A stretch of 64,000 bases of DNA from QQWI01 sp964522015 (GCA_964522015.1 CAZFST010000007.1:75410-139409); one strand, 5' to 3'. Positions 8,476-17,586 are shown, counted from the stretch's first letter. The notes: generated by a model not told the origin, from the sequence alone. A program made the numbers and translations.

Positions 8476-9222
8476 TTATAAAACCGTCAAAAGTTCGTAG
8501 CCATCCTCTGTAATGGCAACGGTGTGTTCATAATGCGCAGAGAGAGAACCATCTAAAGTAACGACTGTCCAGTCATCAGAAAGGGTCTTTACACGATAAG
8601 TACCCGAGTTAATCATGGGTTCGATAGCTAATACCATTCCCACCTGAAGTCTAGGACCTTTGCCTGCTGGTCCATAATTCGGAATTTGAGGATCTTCATG
8701 AAGAGCCGTTCCGATACCATGTCCAACTAAATCTCGCACCACTCCAAATCCATGCTTTTCAGCATGTTGTTGGATTGCATGGCCAACATCAGAAAGACGC
8801 TGTCCTGCAATACACATCTTCAATCCTTCGTAGAAGCATTGACGTGTCACCTCAATTAGTTTTTCAGCGGCTGCTGAAATTTGACCAACTGGATGGGTTT
8901 TTGCGGAGTCGGCAAAGTAACCATTTAGGCATACGCCTATATCAACGCTTATAATATCGCCTTCGATGAGTATCCGATTGCCAGGTATACCGTGAACAAC
9001 CTCATCATTAACAGAAGCGCAAATGCTCCCAGGGAAACCTCCGTAACCCTTAAAGGCCGGAATGGCACCATGGTCGCGTATCACCTTTTCTGCTAATGCA
9101 TCTAGTGCTTGTGTTGTCATACCAGGTGCTATAGCTTTTTTGATCTCTTCATGAGCAATCGCCACTAAACGCCCAGCTTGGCGCATTAAAGCAATTTCAC
9201 GTTGAGATTTTAAATAAATCAC
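8476..9222 (-). CDS. map: Type I methionine aminopeptidase
   Basis: The 248-residue metalloenzyme removes the initiator methionine from nascent proteins. The pita-bread fold ligands are visible: D in SVDIGVCLNGYFADSAKTH (two Asp), His in GHGIGTALHEDP, Glu in AIEPMI and Glu in YEHTVAI. There is no N-terminal SEC-C zinc extension. The stop-start junction with adk overlaps by 1 nt. Confidence 0.97.
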   Translation of the reverse strand: MIYLKSQREIALMRQAGRLVAIAHEEIKKAIAPGMTTQALDALAEKVIRDHGAIPAFKGYGGFPGSICASVNDEVVHGIPGNRILIEGDIISVDIGVCLNGYFADSAKTHPVGQISAAAEKLIEVTRQCFYEGLKMCIAGQRLSDVGHAIQQHAEKHGFGVVRDLVGHGIGTALHEDPQIPNYGPAGKGPRLQVGMVLAIEPMINSGTYRVKTLSDDWTVVTLDGSLSAHYEHTVAITEDGYELLTVL

Positions 9223-9869
9223 TAGGATACCTCAAGAGCAGTTACGATGTCATTAAACACCACATCAATGGCTTGTAAGCCATCGATAGCCACTAATAGT
9301 CCTTCGTTGCCATAAAAGTCAATGAGAGGAGCTGTTTCGTTTTGGTAAACATCGATGCGGTTTTGAACCGTTTCTGCAACATCATCAGAGCGTTGATATA
9401 ACTCACCACCACATTTGTCACAAACACCTTCTACTGAAGATGGATTGTACTCAATGTGATAAGTCGCATTACAGGCTCTGCATATCCTTCTACCCACTGC
9501 ACGGTCAATTAAAACACTTGGATTGACAACAATGTTGACAACAGCGTTCAGTTGAACATGACGCGCTAAAAGAATTTCCTTTAACGCTTCCGCTTGATAA
9601 ACAGTTCTAGGAAAACCATCGAGTAGGAATCCTTGTTGGGCATCAGCTTCAGTCAATCTATCAGCAACAATATCAACTACCAAACTATCTGGTACCAATT
9701 CGCCACGATCGATAAAACCTTTTGCCTTTACGCCAAGTTCAGTTCCTTCTTTAATGTTTTTTCTGAAAATGTCACCGGTTGAAATGTGGGGCACACTATA
9801 TTTTAGACATATGGCGCTGGCTTGAGTTCCTTTGCCAGCACCTGGTGGTCCAAGTAAAATCATTCTCAT
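9222..9869 (-). CDS. adk: Adenylate kinase (zinc-binding LID)
   Basis: The 215-residue enzyme interconverts ATP+AMP and 2 ADP. The P-loop is GPPGAGKGT (7-15), the AMP site includes DGFPRT, and the LID domain (about 127-165) has four cysteines (CRAC...CDKC) that bind structural zinc, as is usual in Gram-positives. It sits between secY and map, the standard spc-operon place. Confidence 0.97.
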   Translation of the reverse strand: MRMILLGPPGAGKGTQASAICLKYSVPHISTGDIFRKNIKEGTELGVKAKGFIDRGELVPDSLVVDIVADRLTEADAQQGFLLDGFPRTVYQAEALKEILLARHVQLNAVVNIVVNPSVLIDRAVGRRICRACNATYHIEYNPSSVEGVCDKCGGELYQRSDDVAETVQNRIDVYQNETAPLIDFYGNEGLLVAIDGLQAIDVVFNDIVTALEVS

Positions 9870-9877
9870 ATGAGCAC

Positions 9878-11140
9878 CTACTTAAGGAAGCCTTGGTAGT
9901 TTCTCATAACCATTTGAGCTTCAATTTGTTTCGTAGTTTCAAGTGCAACACCGACGATGATCAAAAGAGATGTACCGCCAAGAGCAAATGAAATATCCGT
10001 GAAATTCAAAATGAAGTTTGGTAACACTGCGATAGCACCTAAGAAAACAGCGCCTACAAGTGTCAAACGGTTAACTGAACGTTGTAAATAATCAACAGTC
10101 GGTCTACCAGGTCTAATACCAGGAATAAAACCGCCATTTTTCTTCATGTTTTCAGCAATATCGAATGGGTTAAAAGAAACTGATGTATAGAAGTATGTGA
10201 AGAATATGATGAGAAAGAACTCAAGCACATTCCATGCGATACTTGTATTCGACAGCCAAACATTCACAAAACTCGCAAAGCCTGACGATGGCATAAACGA
10301 TGCAATTGTTTGTGGAAATGCTAATATAGAAATCGCGAAGATTACTGGAATAACGCCAGCCTGATTGACCTTAAGAGGAATGTGTGTGTTTTGGCCACCA
10401 TACATTTTTCTACCGACCACACGTTTAGCGTATTGTACTGGTATCTTGCGCGTACCTTGTTGAATCATGATAACACCAGCGATAACAAGCAATGCTACAA
10501 CCGTGAAGATCAACAAACTAATAACGTTGAGTTCATTATTGATAACATCCATAATGGTTTTAACAACCGAGTCAGGAAATCTTGCTATAATACCAGCGAA
10601 AATAAAGAGTGAAATACCATTACCAATGCCCTTTTCAGTAATATGCTCACCAAGATACATCATAAATGCAGTACCTGCAGTTAAAGTGATGACCGCGACA
10701 GCGATATGTGGAAAGTCAAAAGTGGTAAACGCATTTCTGTAAATCCCAATTGAAAAACCAATCCCCTGGATGAGAGCGAGGACGACTGTTCCGTATCGCG
10801 TCATTTGCACGATCTTCTTGCGTCCTTCTTCTCCCTGCTTAGCTAATTGTTCCAAGCTTGGAATTGCGATTTGAAGTAAGTTTAAAATGATTGAGGCTGT
10901 AATATATGGAGAAATACCGAGTGCAAATAAGGTAAAGTTACCAAATGCACCGCCTGACATCAAATTGAAAATACTGAACAGCCCTTCATCGTTAGCAAAT
11001 AATGCTGCTAGCTTATCGCCGTCAACTCCAGGAACCGGGATATTTGCACCTAGTCTGAAGATGATCAGCATTAACACCGTATAAAGGATTTTTTTTCGTA
11101 ATTCTGTAATCTTCCAAGCACTCGTCAAAGTTGGGAACAA
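9878..11140 (-). CDS. secY: Preprotein translocase subunit SecY
   Basis: The 420-residue, ten-helix membrane protein forms the protein-conducting Sec channel. Signature segments are the RLGANIPVPGVD plug-side region, YARRI-like VQYAKRVVGRKM in the cytoplasmic loop, and GIRPGRPTVDYLQR. Its partner SecE is encoded at 36277-36489. It starts immediately after rplO with no gap. Confidence 0.97.
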   Translation of the reverse strand: MFPTLTSAWKITELRKKILYTVLMLIIFRLGANIPVPGVDGDKLAALFANDEGLFSIFNLMSGGAFGNFTLFALGISPYITASIILNLLQIAIPSLEQLAKQGEEGRKKIVQMTRYGTVVLALIQGIGFSIGIYRNAFTTFDFPHIAVAVITLTAGTAFMMYLGEHITEKGIGNGISLFIFAGIIARFPDSVVKTIMDVINNELNVISLLIFTVVALLVIAGVIMIQQGTRKIPVQYAKRVVGRKMYGGQNTHIPLKVNQAGVIPVIFAISILAFPQTIASFMPSSGFASFVNVWLSNTSIAWNVLEFFLIIFFTYFYTSVSFNPFDIAENMKKNGGFIPGIRPGRPTVDYLQRSVNRLTLVGAVFLGAIAVLPNFILNFTDISFALGGTSLLIIVGVALETTKQIEAQMVMRNYQGFLK

Positions 11141-11584
11141 TTAGATCACCTCTGCCTTTCCTCCGGCCGCTTCTATTTTCTCGATTGCTGACTGAGTAAA
11201 TTTTTGCGCTTTTACAGTGAAAGATTTCGTCAGCGTACCATTACCTAATACTTTAAGACCATCATTCATATGACTGATGAATCCAATGCTCAGCAAGAAC
11301 TCAGGTGTAATCTCAGTGTTTGCATCAAAGCGATTAAGGTCTTCAATATTGATGACAGTCCAGACAGTAGCAAAACGCTTATTGCTAAAACCACGTTTTG
11401 GTATACGTCTGAAAAGAGGCATTTGACCACCTTCGAAGCCCGGTCTGACGCCACCGCCGGAACGTTGCCCCTGACCATTATTACCACGACCAGAAGTTGT
11501 TCCTAATCCAGAACCTGTACCGCGACCTACTCTTTTTCTAGTTTTAGTAGAACCCGCTGCCGGTTTCAATTCATGTAGCTTCAT
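11141..11584 (-). CDS. rplO: 50S ribosomal protein L15
   Basis: The 147-residue protein begins MKLHELKPAAGSTKTRKR and has the Gly/Arg-rich extension GRGTGSGLGTTSGRGNNGQ that threads into 23S rRNA, followed by GFEGGQMPLFRRIPKRGF. The length is normal. It is coupled to secY. Confidence 0.97.
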   Translation of the reverse strand: MKLHELKPAAGSTKTRKRVGRGTGSGLGTTSGRGNNGQGQRSGGGVRPGFEGGQMPLFRRIPKRGFSNKRFATVWTVINIEDLNRFDANTEITPEFLLSIGFISHMNDGLKVLGNGTLTKSFTVKAQKFTQSAIEKIEAAGGKAEVI

Positions 11585-11601
11585 CGTTGTACCTCCTATT
11601 C

Positions 11602-11781
11602 TTATGATTCTTTAACCTCAATCAAGTGAACCACTTGTTTGATCATACCTCTGATTTGAGGATTATCATTGTGTTCAACGACTTGATTGAGTTTTCTAAG
11701 TCCTAATGCTTGGACTGTCTTTTTGTGTTTTGGAATTGCACCAATGGTACTTTTCACTAATTTTACGTGTAATTTAGCCAT
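11602..11781 (-). CDS. rpmD: 50S ribosomal protein L30
   Basis: The 59-residue protein begins MAKLHVKLVKSTIG and contains GLRKLNQVVEHNDNPQIRGM. I use ATG 11781 rather than the GTG two codons upstream because GGGGGT lies at proper distance from the ATG. It overlaps nothing and lies 5 bp after rpsE. Confidence 0.95.
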   Translation of the reverse strand: MAKLHVKLVKSTIGAIPKHKKTVQALGLRKLNQVVEHNDNPQIRGMIKQVVHLIEVKES

Positions 11782-11786
11782 TGTCA

Positions 11787-12299
11787 CTACCCCCTACCTA
11801 AAAGTTCTTCTACAGTTTTACCACGGGCTTTTGCCACATTGGCAGCAGTTTTAAGCAACTGTAGACCAGCAAGTGTGGCGCTAGCCATATTCTTTGGATT
11901 ATTACTACCCAAAGATTTGGCACGAACGTCATGGACACCCGCAAGTTCTAATACTGCACGAACAGCACCACCTGCGATAACCCCTGTACCTTCTTTAGCA
12001 GGCATGATTAGAACGCTACCAGCACCGAATCTACCGCGAGCTTCATGGGGAACAGTTGTTCCAACTCTTGGTACGAAGATTAGGTTCTTTTTAGCATCTT
12101 CAATAGCCTTTCTAATTGCATCAGGTACCTCAAGTGCTTTACCAGTACCCATACCAACGTGACCGTTGCCATCGCCGACTACGACAAGAGCAGCAAATCT
12201 AAAGTTACGTCCACCTTTAACAACTTTGGTGACACGGTTGATATTGATAACCTGTTCTTTGAGGTCTAATTTTTTGGCATCAATTCTTTGACGGCTCAT
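11787..12299 (-). CDS. rpsE: 30S ribosomal protein S5
   Basis: The 170-residue protein contributes to decoding fidelity and mRNA unwinding. It has the double-stranded RNA-binding-like N domain (VNRVTKVVKGGRNFRF) and the GSVLIMPAKEGTGVIAGG and SLGSNNPKNM motifs. Length and location are standard. Confidence 0.97.
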   Translation of the reverse strand: MSRQRIDAKKLDLKEQVININRVTKVVKGGRNFRFAALVVVGDGNGHVGMGTGKALEVPDAIRKAIEDAKKNLIFVPRVGTTVPHEARGRFGAGSVLIMPAKEGTGVIAGGAVRAVLELAGVHDVRAKSLGSNNPKNMASATLAGLQLLKTAANVAKARGKTVEELLGRG

Positions 12300-12312
12300 T
12301 CATGTACCTCCC

Positions 12313-12675
12313 TTAAAATTTCAGTCCGTTAGCTCTAGCAGCTTCTGCAAGTTCTTTCACGCGACCGTGGAAGATATAGCCACCTCTGTCGAAGACGACA
12401 TTTTCAATGCCTTGAGCAAGTGCGCGCTTAGCTACTAAAGCGCCAACTAACTTAGCGGCTTCAATATTGCTACCAGTTTCTACTTTCAACTCTTTATCAA
12501 TTGTAGATGCAGAAACTAATGTTACGCCTTTGACGTCATCGATAATTTGAGCATAGATGTTAGCGTTCGATCTATAAACGTTCAGTCTTGGCATTTCAGT
12601 TGTACCAGAAACTTTTTTACGCACGCGCATATGACGCGCTTTGCGGGCAACGTTCTTGATAGGCTTTTTAAACAT
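12313..12675 (-). CDS. rplR: 50S ribosomal protein L18
   Basis: The 120-residue 5S rRNA-binding protein has the basic N-terminal ARKARHMRVRKKVSGT, PRLNVYRSNANIYAQIIDD and the C-terminal FDRGGYIFHGRVKELAEAAR. It forms the central protuberance with L5 and 5S rRNA. Confidence 0.97.
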   Translation of the reverse strand: MFKKPIKNVARKARHMRVRKKVSGTTEMPRLNVYRSNANIYAQIIDDVKGVTLVSASTIDKELKVETGSNIEAAKLVGALVAKRALAQGIENVVFDRGGYIFHGRVKELAEAARANGLKF

Positions 12676-12689
12676 TCCGTTTCACCCCT

Positions 12690-13232
12690 TTACTTTTTAC
12701 CAGTCTTACCTTCTTTTCTTCGAACATTCTCACCGAAGTAACGGATACCTTTGCCTTTATATGGCTCTGGCTTTCTCCACTCGCGAATTTTAGAAGCATA
12801 ATTGCCTACTAATTGCTTGCTGATTCCCTTAACGATGATTTCTGTTTGAGAAGGTACTTCGGTTGTGATGCCTTCAGGGTCTGCCATAGAAACTGGATGT
12901 GAAAAACCTAATTGAAGATCTAGGTTCGTACCGTTTTTAGCAGCTCTGTAACCAACGCCGATGATTTGTAGTTTTTTCTCATAACCTTTAGATACACCCA
13001 CTACCATGTTGAAAACAAGAGCTCTTGTCAAACCATGGAGTGCTTTATTTCTTTTTACGTCGTTAGGACGTGTAACTGTGCAGACATTGTCTTCAACAGC
13101 TACTGTTATTGCTGGGTCGATTTGCTCTGACAATGTACCAAGTGGGCCTTTTACAGTAACTAAGTTTGCCTCATCTACTGTGATTTGAACGCCTTGAGGT
13201 ACATCAATTGGCATTTTACCGATTCTTGACAT
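12690..13232 (-). CDS. rplF: 50S ribosomal protein L6
   Basis: The 180-residue protein starts MSRIGKMPIDVP; a 20-codon upstream extension is rejected because the ribosome site GCGGAGGAA precedes ATG 13232. The C-terminal EWRKPEPYKGKGIRYF is the L6 signature. It lies near the sarcin-ricin loop and factor-binding site. Confidence 0.97.
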   Translation of the reverse strand: MSRIGKMPIDVPQGVQITVDEANLVTVKGPLGTLSEQIDPAITVAVEDNVCTVTRPNDVKRNKALHGLTRALVFNMVVGVSKGYEKKLQIIGVGYRAAKNGTNLDLQLGFSHPVSMADPEGITTEVPSQTEIIVKGISKQLVGNYASKIREWRKPEPYKGKGIRYFGENVRRKEGKTGKK

Positions 13233-13257
13233 ACTAATTCCTCCGCTTTCATATCGA

Positions 13258-13653
13258 CTACCAAACGTAGCAGATAACTTCTCCACCAACACCTAGTTTT
13301 CTTGCTACTTTGTCAGTGATAATACCAGTTGATGTTGAGATAACAGCAATACCAAGACCACCAAGTACTCTTGGAACTTCTGTTCTGTTTGCATAAACTC
13401 TAAGACCAGGCTTAGAAATTCGCTTTAAACCACTGATAACGCGATCGTTATTGTGGTACTTCATTTCAATTCTGATGATACCTTGCTTACCGTCTTCGAT
13501 GACGTCGAAGCCTTTAATAAAGCCTTCTTCAGCAAGAATCTCTGCCAATCTCTTCTTCATATTAGATGCAGGCACGTCAACGCTGGTATGTTTAACCATG
13601 TTCGCGTTGCGGATGCGTGTAAGCATATCTGCAATTGGATCTGTGAAAGTCAT
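13258..13653 (-). CDS. rpsH: 30S ribosomal protein S8
   Basis: The 131-residue 16S-binding protein contains MTFTDPIADMLTRIRNAN, KRISKPGLRVYA and the C-terminal GVGGEVICYVW. Family length and order (rpsN-rpsH-rplF) are normal. Confidence 0.97.
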   Translation of the reverse strand: MTFTDPIADMLTRIRNANMVKHTSVDVPASNMKKRLAEILAEEGFIKGFDVIEDGKQGIIRIEMKYHNNDRVISGLKRISKPGLRVYANRTEVPRVLGGLGIAVISTSTGIITDKVARKLGVGGEVICYVW

Positions 13654-13675
13654 TGTTCGAACCTCCTTTCGAGTA

Positions 13676-13861
13676 TTACCAGCTAGCTTTTCTTACGCCA
13701 GGAATTTGACCTTTATAAGCCAATTCTCTGAAGCAGATACGGCAAATTCCAAATTTTCTCAAGACAGAATGTGGTCTGCCGCAAAGCTTGCATCTGCTAT
13801 ATTCGCGTGTAGAAAACTTTTGCTTTCTACTCTGTTTGATAATCAGTGATTTTTTTGCCAC
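13676..13861 (-). CDS. rpsN: 30S ribosomal protein S14, type Z
   Basis: The 61-residue short S14 carries the zinc ribbon CKLCGR...CRICFREL, so it is the C+ form, followed by AYKGQIPGVRKASW. A second, zinc-free S14 copy, if any, is not in this window. Confidence 0.97.
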   Translation of the reverse strand: MAKKSLIIKQSRKQKFSTREYSRCKLCGRPHSVLRKFGICRICFRELAYKGQIPGVRKASW

Positions 13862-13877
13862 GGTATTCCCTCCTTAA

Positions 13878-14417
13878 CTACTTGCTAAAGGGCATGCCCA
13901 TCAGTGCAAGCAACGCTTTGGCTTCTTCATCGGTTTTAGCAGTTGTAACGAATGTAATGTCCATACCTCTTACGGCATCAACTTTATCGTACTCGATTTC
14001 CGGGAAAATCATCTGCTCTTTAACGCCAAGAGTGTAGTTGCCTCTGCCATCAAAGGAGTTGCCATTTACGCCGCGGAAGTCGCGTACACGTGGAAGAGCA
14101 ACCGATACGAATCTATCAAGGAATTCATACATTTGTTCTCCGCGAAGTGTTACTTTCGCGCCAACAGCCATGCCTTCTCTTACTTTAAAGTTCGCAACGG
14201 ATTTTTTAGCTTTAGTGATTACAGGACGTTGACCAGTAATTGTTGCTAACTCTTCAACTGCAGCTTGGATAAACTTCTGGTTGTCTTTACCTTGACCCAA
14301 ACCCATGTTAAGCGTGATTTTCTCGATTTTTGGAATTTCCATTACGTTAGAGTAATTGAATTTTTCCAATAATGATTTTTTTACTTCGTTTAGATATTTT
14401 TCTTTTAATCTAGCCAC
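13878..14417 (-). CDS. rplE: 50S ribosomal protein L5
   Basis: The 179-residue protein binds 5S rRNA and contacts S13 and P-site tRNA. Motifs include NVMEIPKIEKITLNMG, RPVITKAKKSVANFKVREG and GRGNYTLGVKEQ. I place the start at GTG 14417, 8 nt after AAGGAGG; the in-frame ATG six codons upstream overlaps that ribosome site and is unlikely. Confidence 0.95.
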   Translation of the reverse strand: MARLKEKYLNEVKKSLLEKFNYSNVMEIPKIEKITLNMGLGQGKDNQKFIQAAVEELATITGQRPVITKAKKSVANFKVREGMAVGAKVTLRGEQMYEFLDRFVSVALPRVRDFRGVNGNSFDGRGNYTLGVKEQMIFPEIEYDKVDAVRGMDITFVTTAKTDEEAKALLALMGMPFSK

Positions 14418-14443
14418 TTCGTGAACCTCCTTCACAATTAGGA

Positions 14444-14752
14444 TTAGTCGATTATTTCGCCAGATTTGACGGCTACTCGGACTTTTTTACCATTGTCAAC
14501 TGTGTGGCGCACTCGTGTGCCAGACTTCGCTTTCTCATCCCAAATCATAACATTTGAAACATGAATCGCAGCTTCTTTTTCGAAAATGCCACCTGTTTGA
14601 AGGCGAGCGTTTGGCTTCTGGTGTTTTTTCACCTTGTTGATGCCTTCCACGATTACGCGGTTTGTTTTCGGTATTGCAACAAGTACTTTACCGATTTTCT
14701 TTTTATCTTTACCAGTAGTGACAACTACTGTATCGCCTTTTTTTACGTGCAT
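14444..14752 (-). CDS. rplX: 50S ribosomal protein L24
   Basis: The 102-residue assembly initiator has the KOW motif VKKGDTVVVTTGKDKKKIG at its N terminus and NRVIVEGINKVKKHQKP after it. It lies between rplN and rplE. Confidence 0.96.
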   Translation of the reverse strand: MHVKKGDTVVVTTGKDKKKIGKVLVAIPKTNRVIVEGINKVKKHQKPNARLQTGGIFEKEAAIHVSNVMIWDEKAKSGTRVRHTVDNGKKVRVAVKSGEIID

Positions 14753-14769
14753 TGTTCCACCTCCTGATA

Positions 14770-15138
14770 TTACAAAACTTCCGGAGCTAACGAAACGATC
14801 TTAGTAAATTTCTTATCTCTAAGTTCTCTTGTAACAGGTCCGAAAATACGTGTACCGACTGGGTTTAAGTCAGCTTTGATGATAACAGCTGCATTATCGT
14901 CGAACTTCACTGTAGTACCATCATTTCTTCTGATACCGTGAACTGTACGAACGACTACTGCTTTGACAACGTCACCTTTTTTGACAACTCCACCGGGTGT
15001 TGCATTTTTGACCGCACACACGATGATGTCGCCGACGTTGGCATACTTTCTCTTTGAACCGCCAAGGACGCGGATAGTTAACAATTCTTTTGCGCCTGAG
15101 TTATCGGCGACTTTTAATCTGGTTTCTTGTTGAATCAT
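14770..15138 (-). CDS. rplN: 50S ribosomal protein L14
   Basis: The 122-residue intersubunit-bridge protein begins MIQQETRLKVADNSGAKE and contains FDDNAAVIIKADLNPVGTR. Both are near-invariant L14 segments, and the length is exact. L14 is also the usual target of the silencing factor RsfS. Confidence 0.97.
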   Translation of the reverse strand: MIQQETRLKVADNSGAKELLTIRVLGGSKRKYANVGDIIVCAVKNATPGGVVKKGDVVKAVVVRTVHGIRRNDGTTVKFDDNAAVIIKADLNPVGTRIFGPVTRELRDKKFTKIVSLAPEVL

Positions 15139-15156
15139 ATGAAAGCCTCCCTTTGA

Positions 15157-15411
15157 CTACTTAGCCTTCTCTACAACTTCGACAAGTCTCCATCGCTTGT
15201 CGCGGCTGAGAGGTCTAGTCTCCATGATCTTTACTTTGTCGCCAGTTCCAGCAACGTTGTTTTCATCATGCGCTTTAAATTTAACAGTTCTTTTAACGCG
15301 CTTGCCATACAAAGGATGAGAAACAAAATCCTCAATAGCAACGACTATCGTTTTATCCATTTTGTCGCTGACTACACGACCAACTTTTGTTTTTCTACGG
15401 TTTCTTTCCAC
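15157..15411 (-). CDS. rpsQ: 30S ribosomal protein S17
   Basis: The 84-residue OB-fold protein reads RKTKVGRVVSDKMDKTIVV and ends with the RPLSRDKRWRLVEVVEKA signature. It binds 16S rRNA early in assembly. Confidence 0.96.
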   Translation of the reverse strand: MERNRRKTKVGRVVSDKMDKTIVVAIEDFVSHPLYGKRVKRTVKFKAHDENNVAGTGDKVKIMETRPLSRDKRWRLVEVVEKAK

Positions 15412-15430
15412 GTTCGTGAACCTCCTTTTC

Positions 15431-15625
15431 CTAAGCTTGAAGTTCTCTTTGTCTAATGACGGTGCTCACACGTGCGATATCAAGTTTCACGTGCTTAATT
15501 TTAAGTGGGTTGTCTAATTGTCCAGTCGCATGCTGGAATCTCAAGTTGAACAACTCACATTTAAGATCAACAAGTTTATTGTTTAGCTCTTGAGCAGACA
15601 AGTCTCTGAATTGTTTAGCTTTCAT
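15431..15625 (-). CDS. rpmC: 50S ribosomal protein L29
   Basis: The 64-residue helical protein starts MKAKQFRDLSAQELNNKL and ends VSTVIRQRELQA; it sits at the tunnel exit and contacts trigger factor with L23. ATG 15625 is chosen over a 12-codon longer frame because it gives the family start. It overlaps the rplP end by 11 bp. Confidence 0.96.
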   Translation of the reverse strand: MKAKQFRDLSAQELNNKLVDLKCELFNLRFQHATGQLDNPLKIKHVKLDIARVSTVIRQRELQA

Positions 15626-16061
15626 TAGATTCACCACCTTCAACGCTCTCAACGCTCTCACGTTTAACGAATTTACACTTAATCGGCAACTTCATCATTG
15701 CCAATCTCATCGCTTCTCTCGCGAGTTCTTCGCTGACACCTGCCAATTCGAACATGATTCTGCCTGGTTTAACAACTGCTACCCAGTACTCAGGAGAACC
15801 TTTACCGGCACCCATCCGTGTTTCAGCTGGTTTTTGTGTAACCGGTTTGTGTGGGAAAATTTTAATCCAAACTTTACCACCACGCTTGATTTTTCTATTA
15901 ATTGCAATCCTTGCAGCTTCGATTTGGTTTGAAGTAATCCAAGCTGGTTCCATTGCTTGTAAACCGAATTCACCGTAAGTCACAGCGTTACCTTTATGTG
16001 CATGACCTTTCATGCGGCCTCTGTGCACTTTTCGGCGTTTTACTCGTTTAGGCATTAACAT
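15615..16061 (-). CDS. rplP: 50S ribosomal protein L16
   Basis: The 148-residue protein begins MLMPKRVKRRKVHRGRMKG and has the RMGAGKGSPEYWVAVVKPG motif; it lines the A-site tRNA path near the peptidyl transferase centre. A short acidic/serine-rich tail (VESVEGGESNES) after the family core overlaps the rpmC start. Confidence 0.97.
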   Translation of the reverse strand: MLMPKRVKRRKVHRGRMKGHAHKGNAVTYGEFGLQAMEPAWITSNQIEAARIAINRKIKRGGKVWIKIFPHKPVTQKPAETRMGAGKGSPEYWVAVVKPGRIMFELAGVSEELAREAMRLAMMKLPIKCKFVKRESVESVEGGESNES

Positions 16062-16096
16062 GATTTAGCCTCCTATGCAACATTACTATGTGCTAA

Positions 16097-16921
16097 TTAT
16101 TTTCGATCGCCCTGTGGTTTTCTATCGCCTTGTGGCTTTCTAGCAGCCCCTGCGTTAGCACCTTGTGGACGTTTACCGCGGTTGTCTCTGCCATCAGTGT
16201 TTGAAGGACGACGCTTTTTAGCAGTCGTATTAGGACCTGCTTTAGCTGTACGAGCTTCTTTACGAACAAGACGAGTCGCTTCGCTAATTTGCGGAAGTAC
16301 TTCGCCTGTATAAATCCAAATCTTAACACCGATTTTGCCGTAAGCTGTATTAGCTTCTGCAAAGCCATAGTCAATGTTTGCTCTTAATGTAGACAAAGGT
16401 ACATTGCCCTCAGCATAACTCTCAGAACGAGCGATTTCAGCGCCGTTTAAACGACCAGAAACCATTACTTTGATACCAAGTGCGCCAGCTCTTTGAGCAC
16501 GGCCCATAACTTGCTTCATTGCACGTCTAAAAGATACACGTCTTTCAAGAGAAAACGAAACATTTTCTGCAACTAACTGCGCGTCACTGTCAACGTTTTG
16601 AACTTCTGAGATATCAAGCTTAACTTCTTTTTTCGTTAAAGCTTCTAAAGAATCTTTAAGCGTCTTGATACTTTCACCACCACGACCAACGATCATTCCT
16701 GGCTTAGCAGTAAAGATGTTGATGTGAACGCGCTCATTAGCAAGTCTGTCAATGTAAACACGTGAGATACCAGCAGTGAATAACTCTTTTTTGACGAATT
16801 CTCTAATTTTAAAGTCTTCGACTAAATAAGTTGAAAAGTTCTTCTTATTAGCATACCATTTAGAATCCCAGTCTTTGATAATACCGACTCTAAGACCATG
16901 TGGGTTAACCTTTTGACCCAT
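16097..16921 (-). CDS. rpsC: 30S ribosomal protein S3 with extended C-terminal tail
   Basis: The 274-residue protein has the N-terminal MGQKVNPHGLRVGII, the KH domain (about 40-110, with GMIVGRGGESIKTLKDSL) and the C-terminal domain with GSLNGA-like VSGRLNGAEIARSE. S3 is usually about 215-230 residues; here roughly 50 basic, disordered residues follow, rich in Gly, Arg, Asn and Gln and ending in tandem KPQGDR repeats. S3 lines the mRNA entry channel and has helicase activity with S4/S5. Confidence 0.97.
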   Translation of the reverse strand: MGQKVNPHGLRVGIIKDWDSKWYANKKNFSTYLVEDFKIREFVKKELFTAGISRVYIDRLANERVHINIFTAKPGMIVGRGGESIKTLKDSLEALTKKEVKLDISEVQNVDSDAQLVAENVSFSLERRVSFRRAMKQVMGRAQRAGALGIKVMVSGRLNGAEIARSESYAEGNVPLSTLRANIDYGFAEANTAYGKIGVKIWIYTGEVLPQISEATRLVRKEARTAKAGPNTTAKKRRPSNTDGRDNRGKRPQGANAGAARKPQGDRKPQGDRK

Positions 16922-16933
16922 CGTGCACCCTCC

Positions 16934-17269
16934 TTATACCTTTTCTGCTACCGCAACGCCGATGTGTGAGCTTCTGATGAGACGAGGATTTGCTCTTCCC
17001 ATAGAACCAGCTTTCCAACGTTTCATGGTAGGACCTTGATTCGCAAACACTTCTGCAATGAATAATTTTTCAGGATTCATGTGCAAGTTGTTTTCTGCAT
17101 TTGCCACGGCTGATTTCAAAACTTTGTTCAAAAGTCTTGCGCCTTTACGTGGTGTGAATTGCAGAATCGCCATAGCTTCTTTGGCGTTTTTGCCTCTGAC
17201 AAGGTCACAGATAGGCTTCATTTTTCTCGGAGAGATTCTAATATATTTCGCAACAGCTTTAGCCTTCAC
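16934..17269 (-). CDS. rplV: 50S ribosomal protein L22
   Basis: The 111-residue protein starts at GTG 17269, 8 nt after AAGGAGG, giving the normal MKAKAVAKYIRISPRK beginning; the longer frame would run into rpsS. Its hairpin (MKRWKAGSMGRANPR) lines the exit tunnel near the macrolide site. Confidence 0.95.
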   Translation of the reverse strand: MKAKAVAKYIRISPRKMKPICDLVRGKNAKEAMAILQFTPRKGARLLNKVLKSAVANAENNLHMNPEKLFIAEVFANQGPTMKRWKAGSMGRANPRLIRSSHIGVAVAEKV

Positions 17270-17282
17270 TGTTCTTACCTCC

Positions 17283-17561
17283 TTATCTCTTTTTGCTCGT
17301 TTTGTCGCCCGCGTGTCCTCTGAAAGTTCTCGTTGGGACAAACTCGCCCAATTTGTGACCAATCATTTCTTCTGTCACATAAACTGGAAGGTGTTTTCTA
17401 CCATCGTGCACAGCAATTGTGTGTCCGATCATTTGTGGGAAAATTGTCGATGCTCTAGACCAAGTCTTGATGACTTTTTTCTCGTCCGCGTTATTCATTT
17501 CTTCGATTTTACGAAGCAAACTTTTGTGAATGAAAGGTCCCTTTTTTAGAGATCTACCCAT
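17283..17561 (-). CDS. rpsS: 30S ribosomal protein S19
   Basis: The 92-residue head protein begins MGRSLKKGPFIHKSLLRK and contains IGHTIAVHDGRKHLPVYV and the GEFVPTRTFRGH signature. The length is normal. Confidence 0.97.
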   Translation of the reverse strand: MGRSLKKGPFIHKSLLRKIEEMNNADEKKVIKTWSRASTIFPQMIGHTIAVHDGRKHLPVYVTEEMIGHKLGEFVPTRTFRGHAGDKTSKKR

Positions 17562-17586
17562 TTGCTAGTCCTCCTTTTATAAAGGT

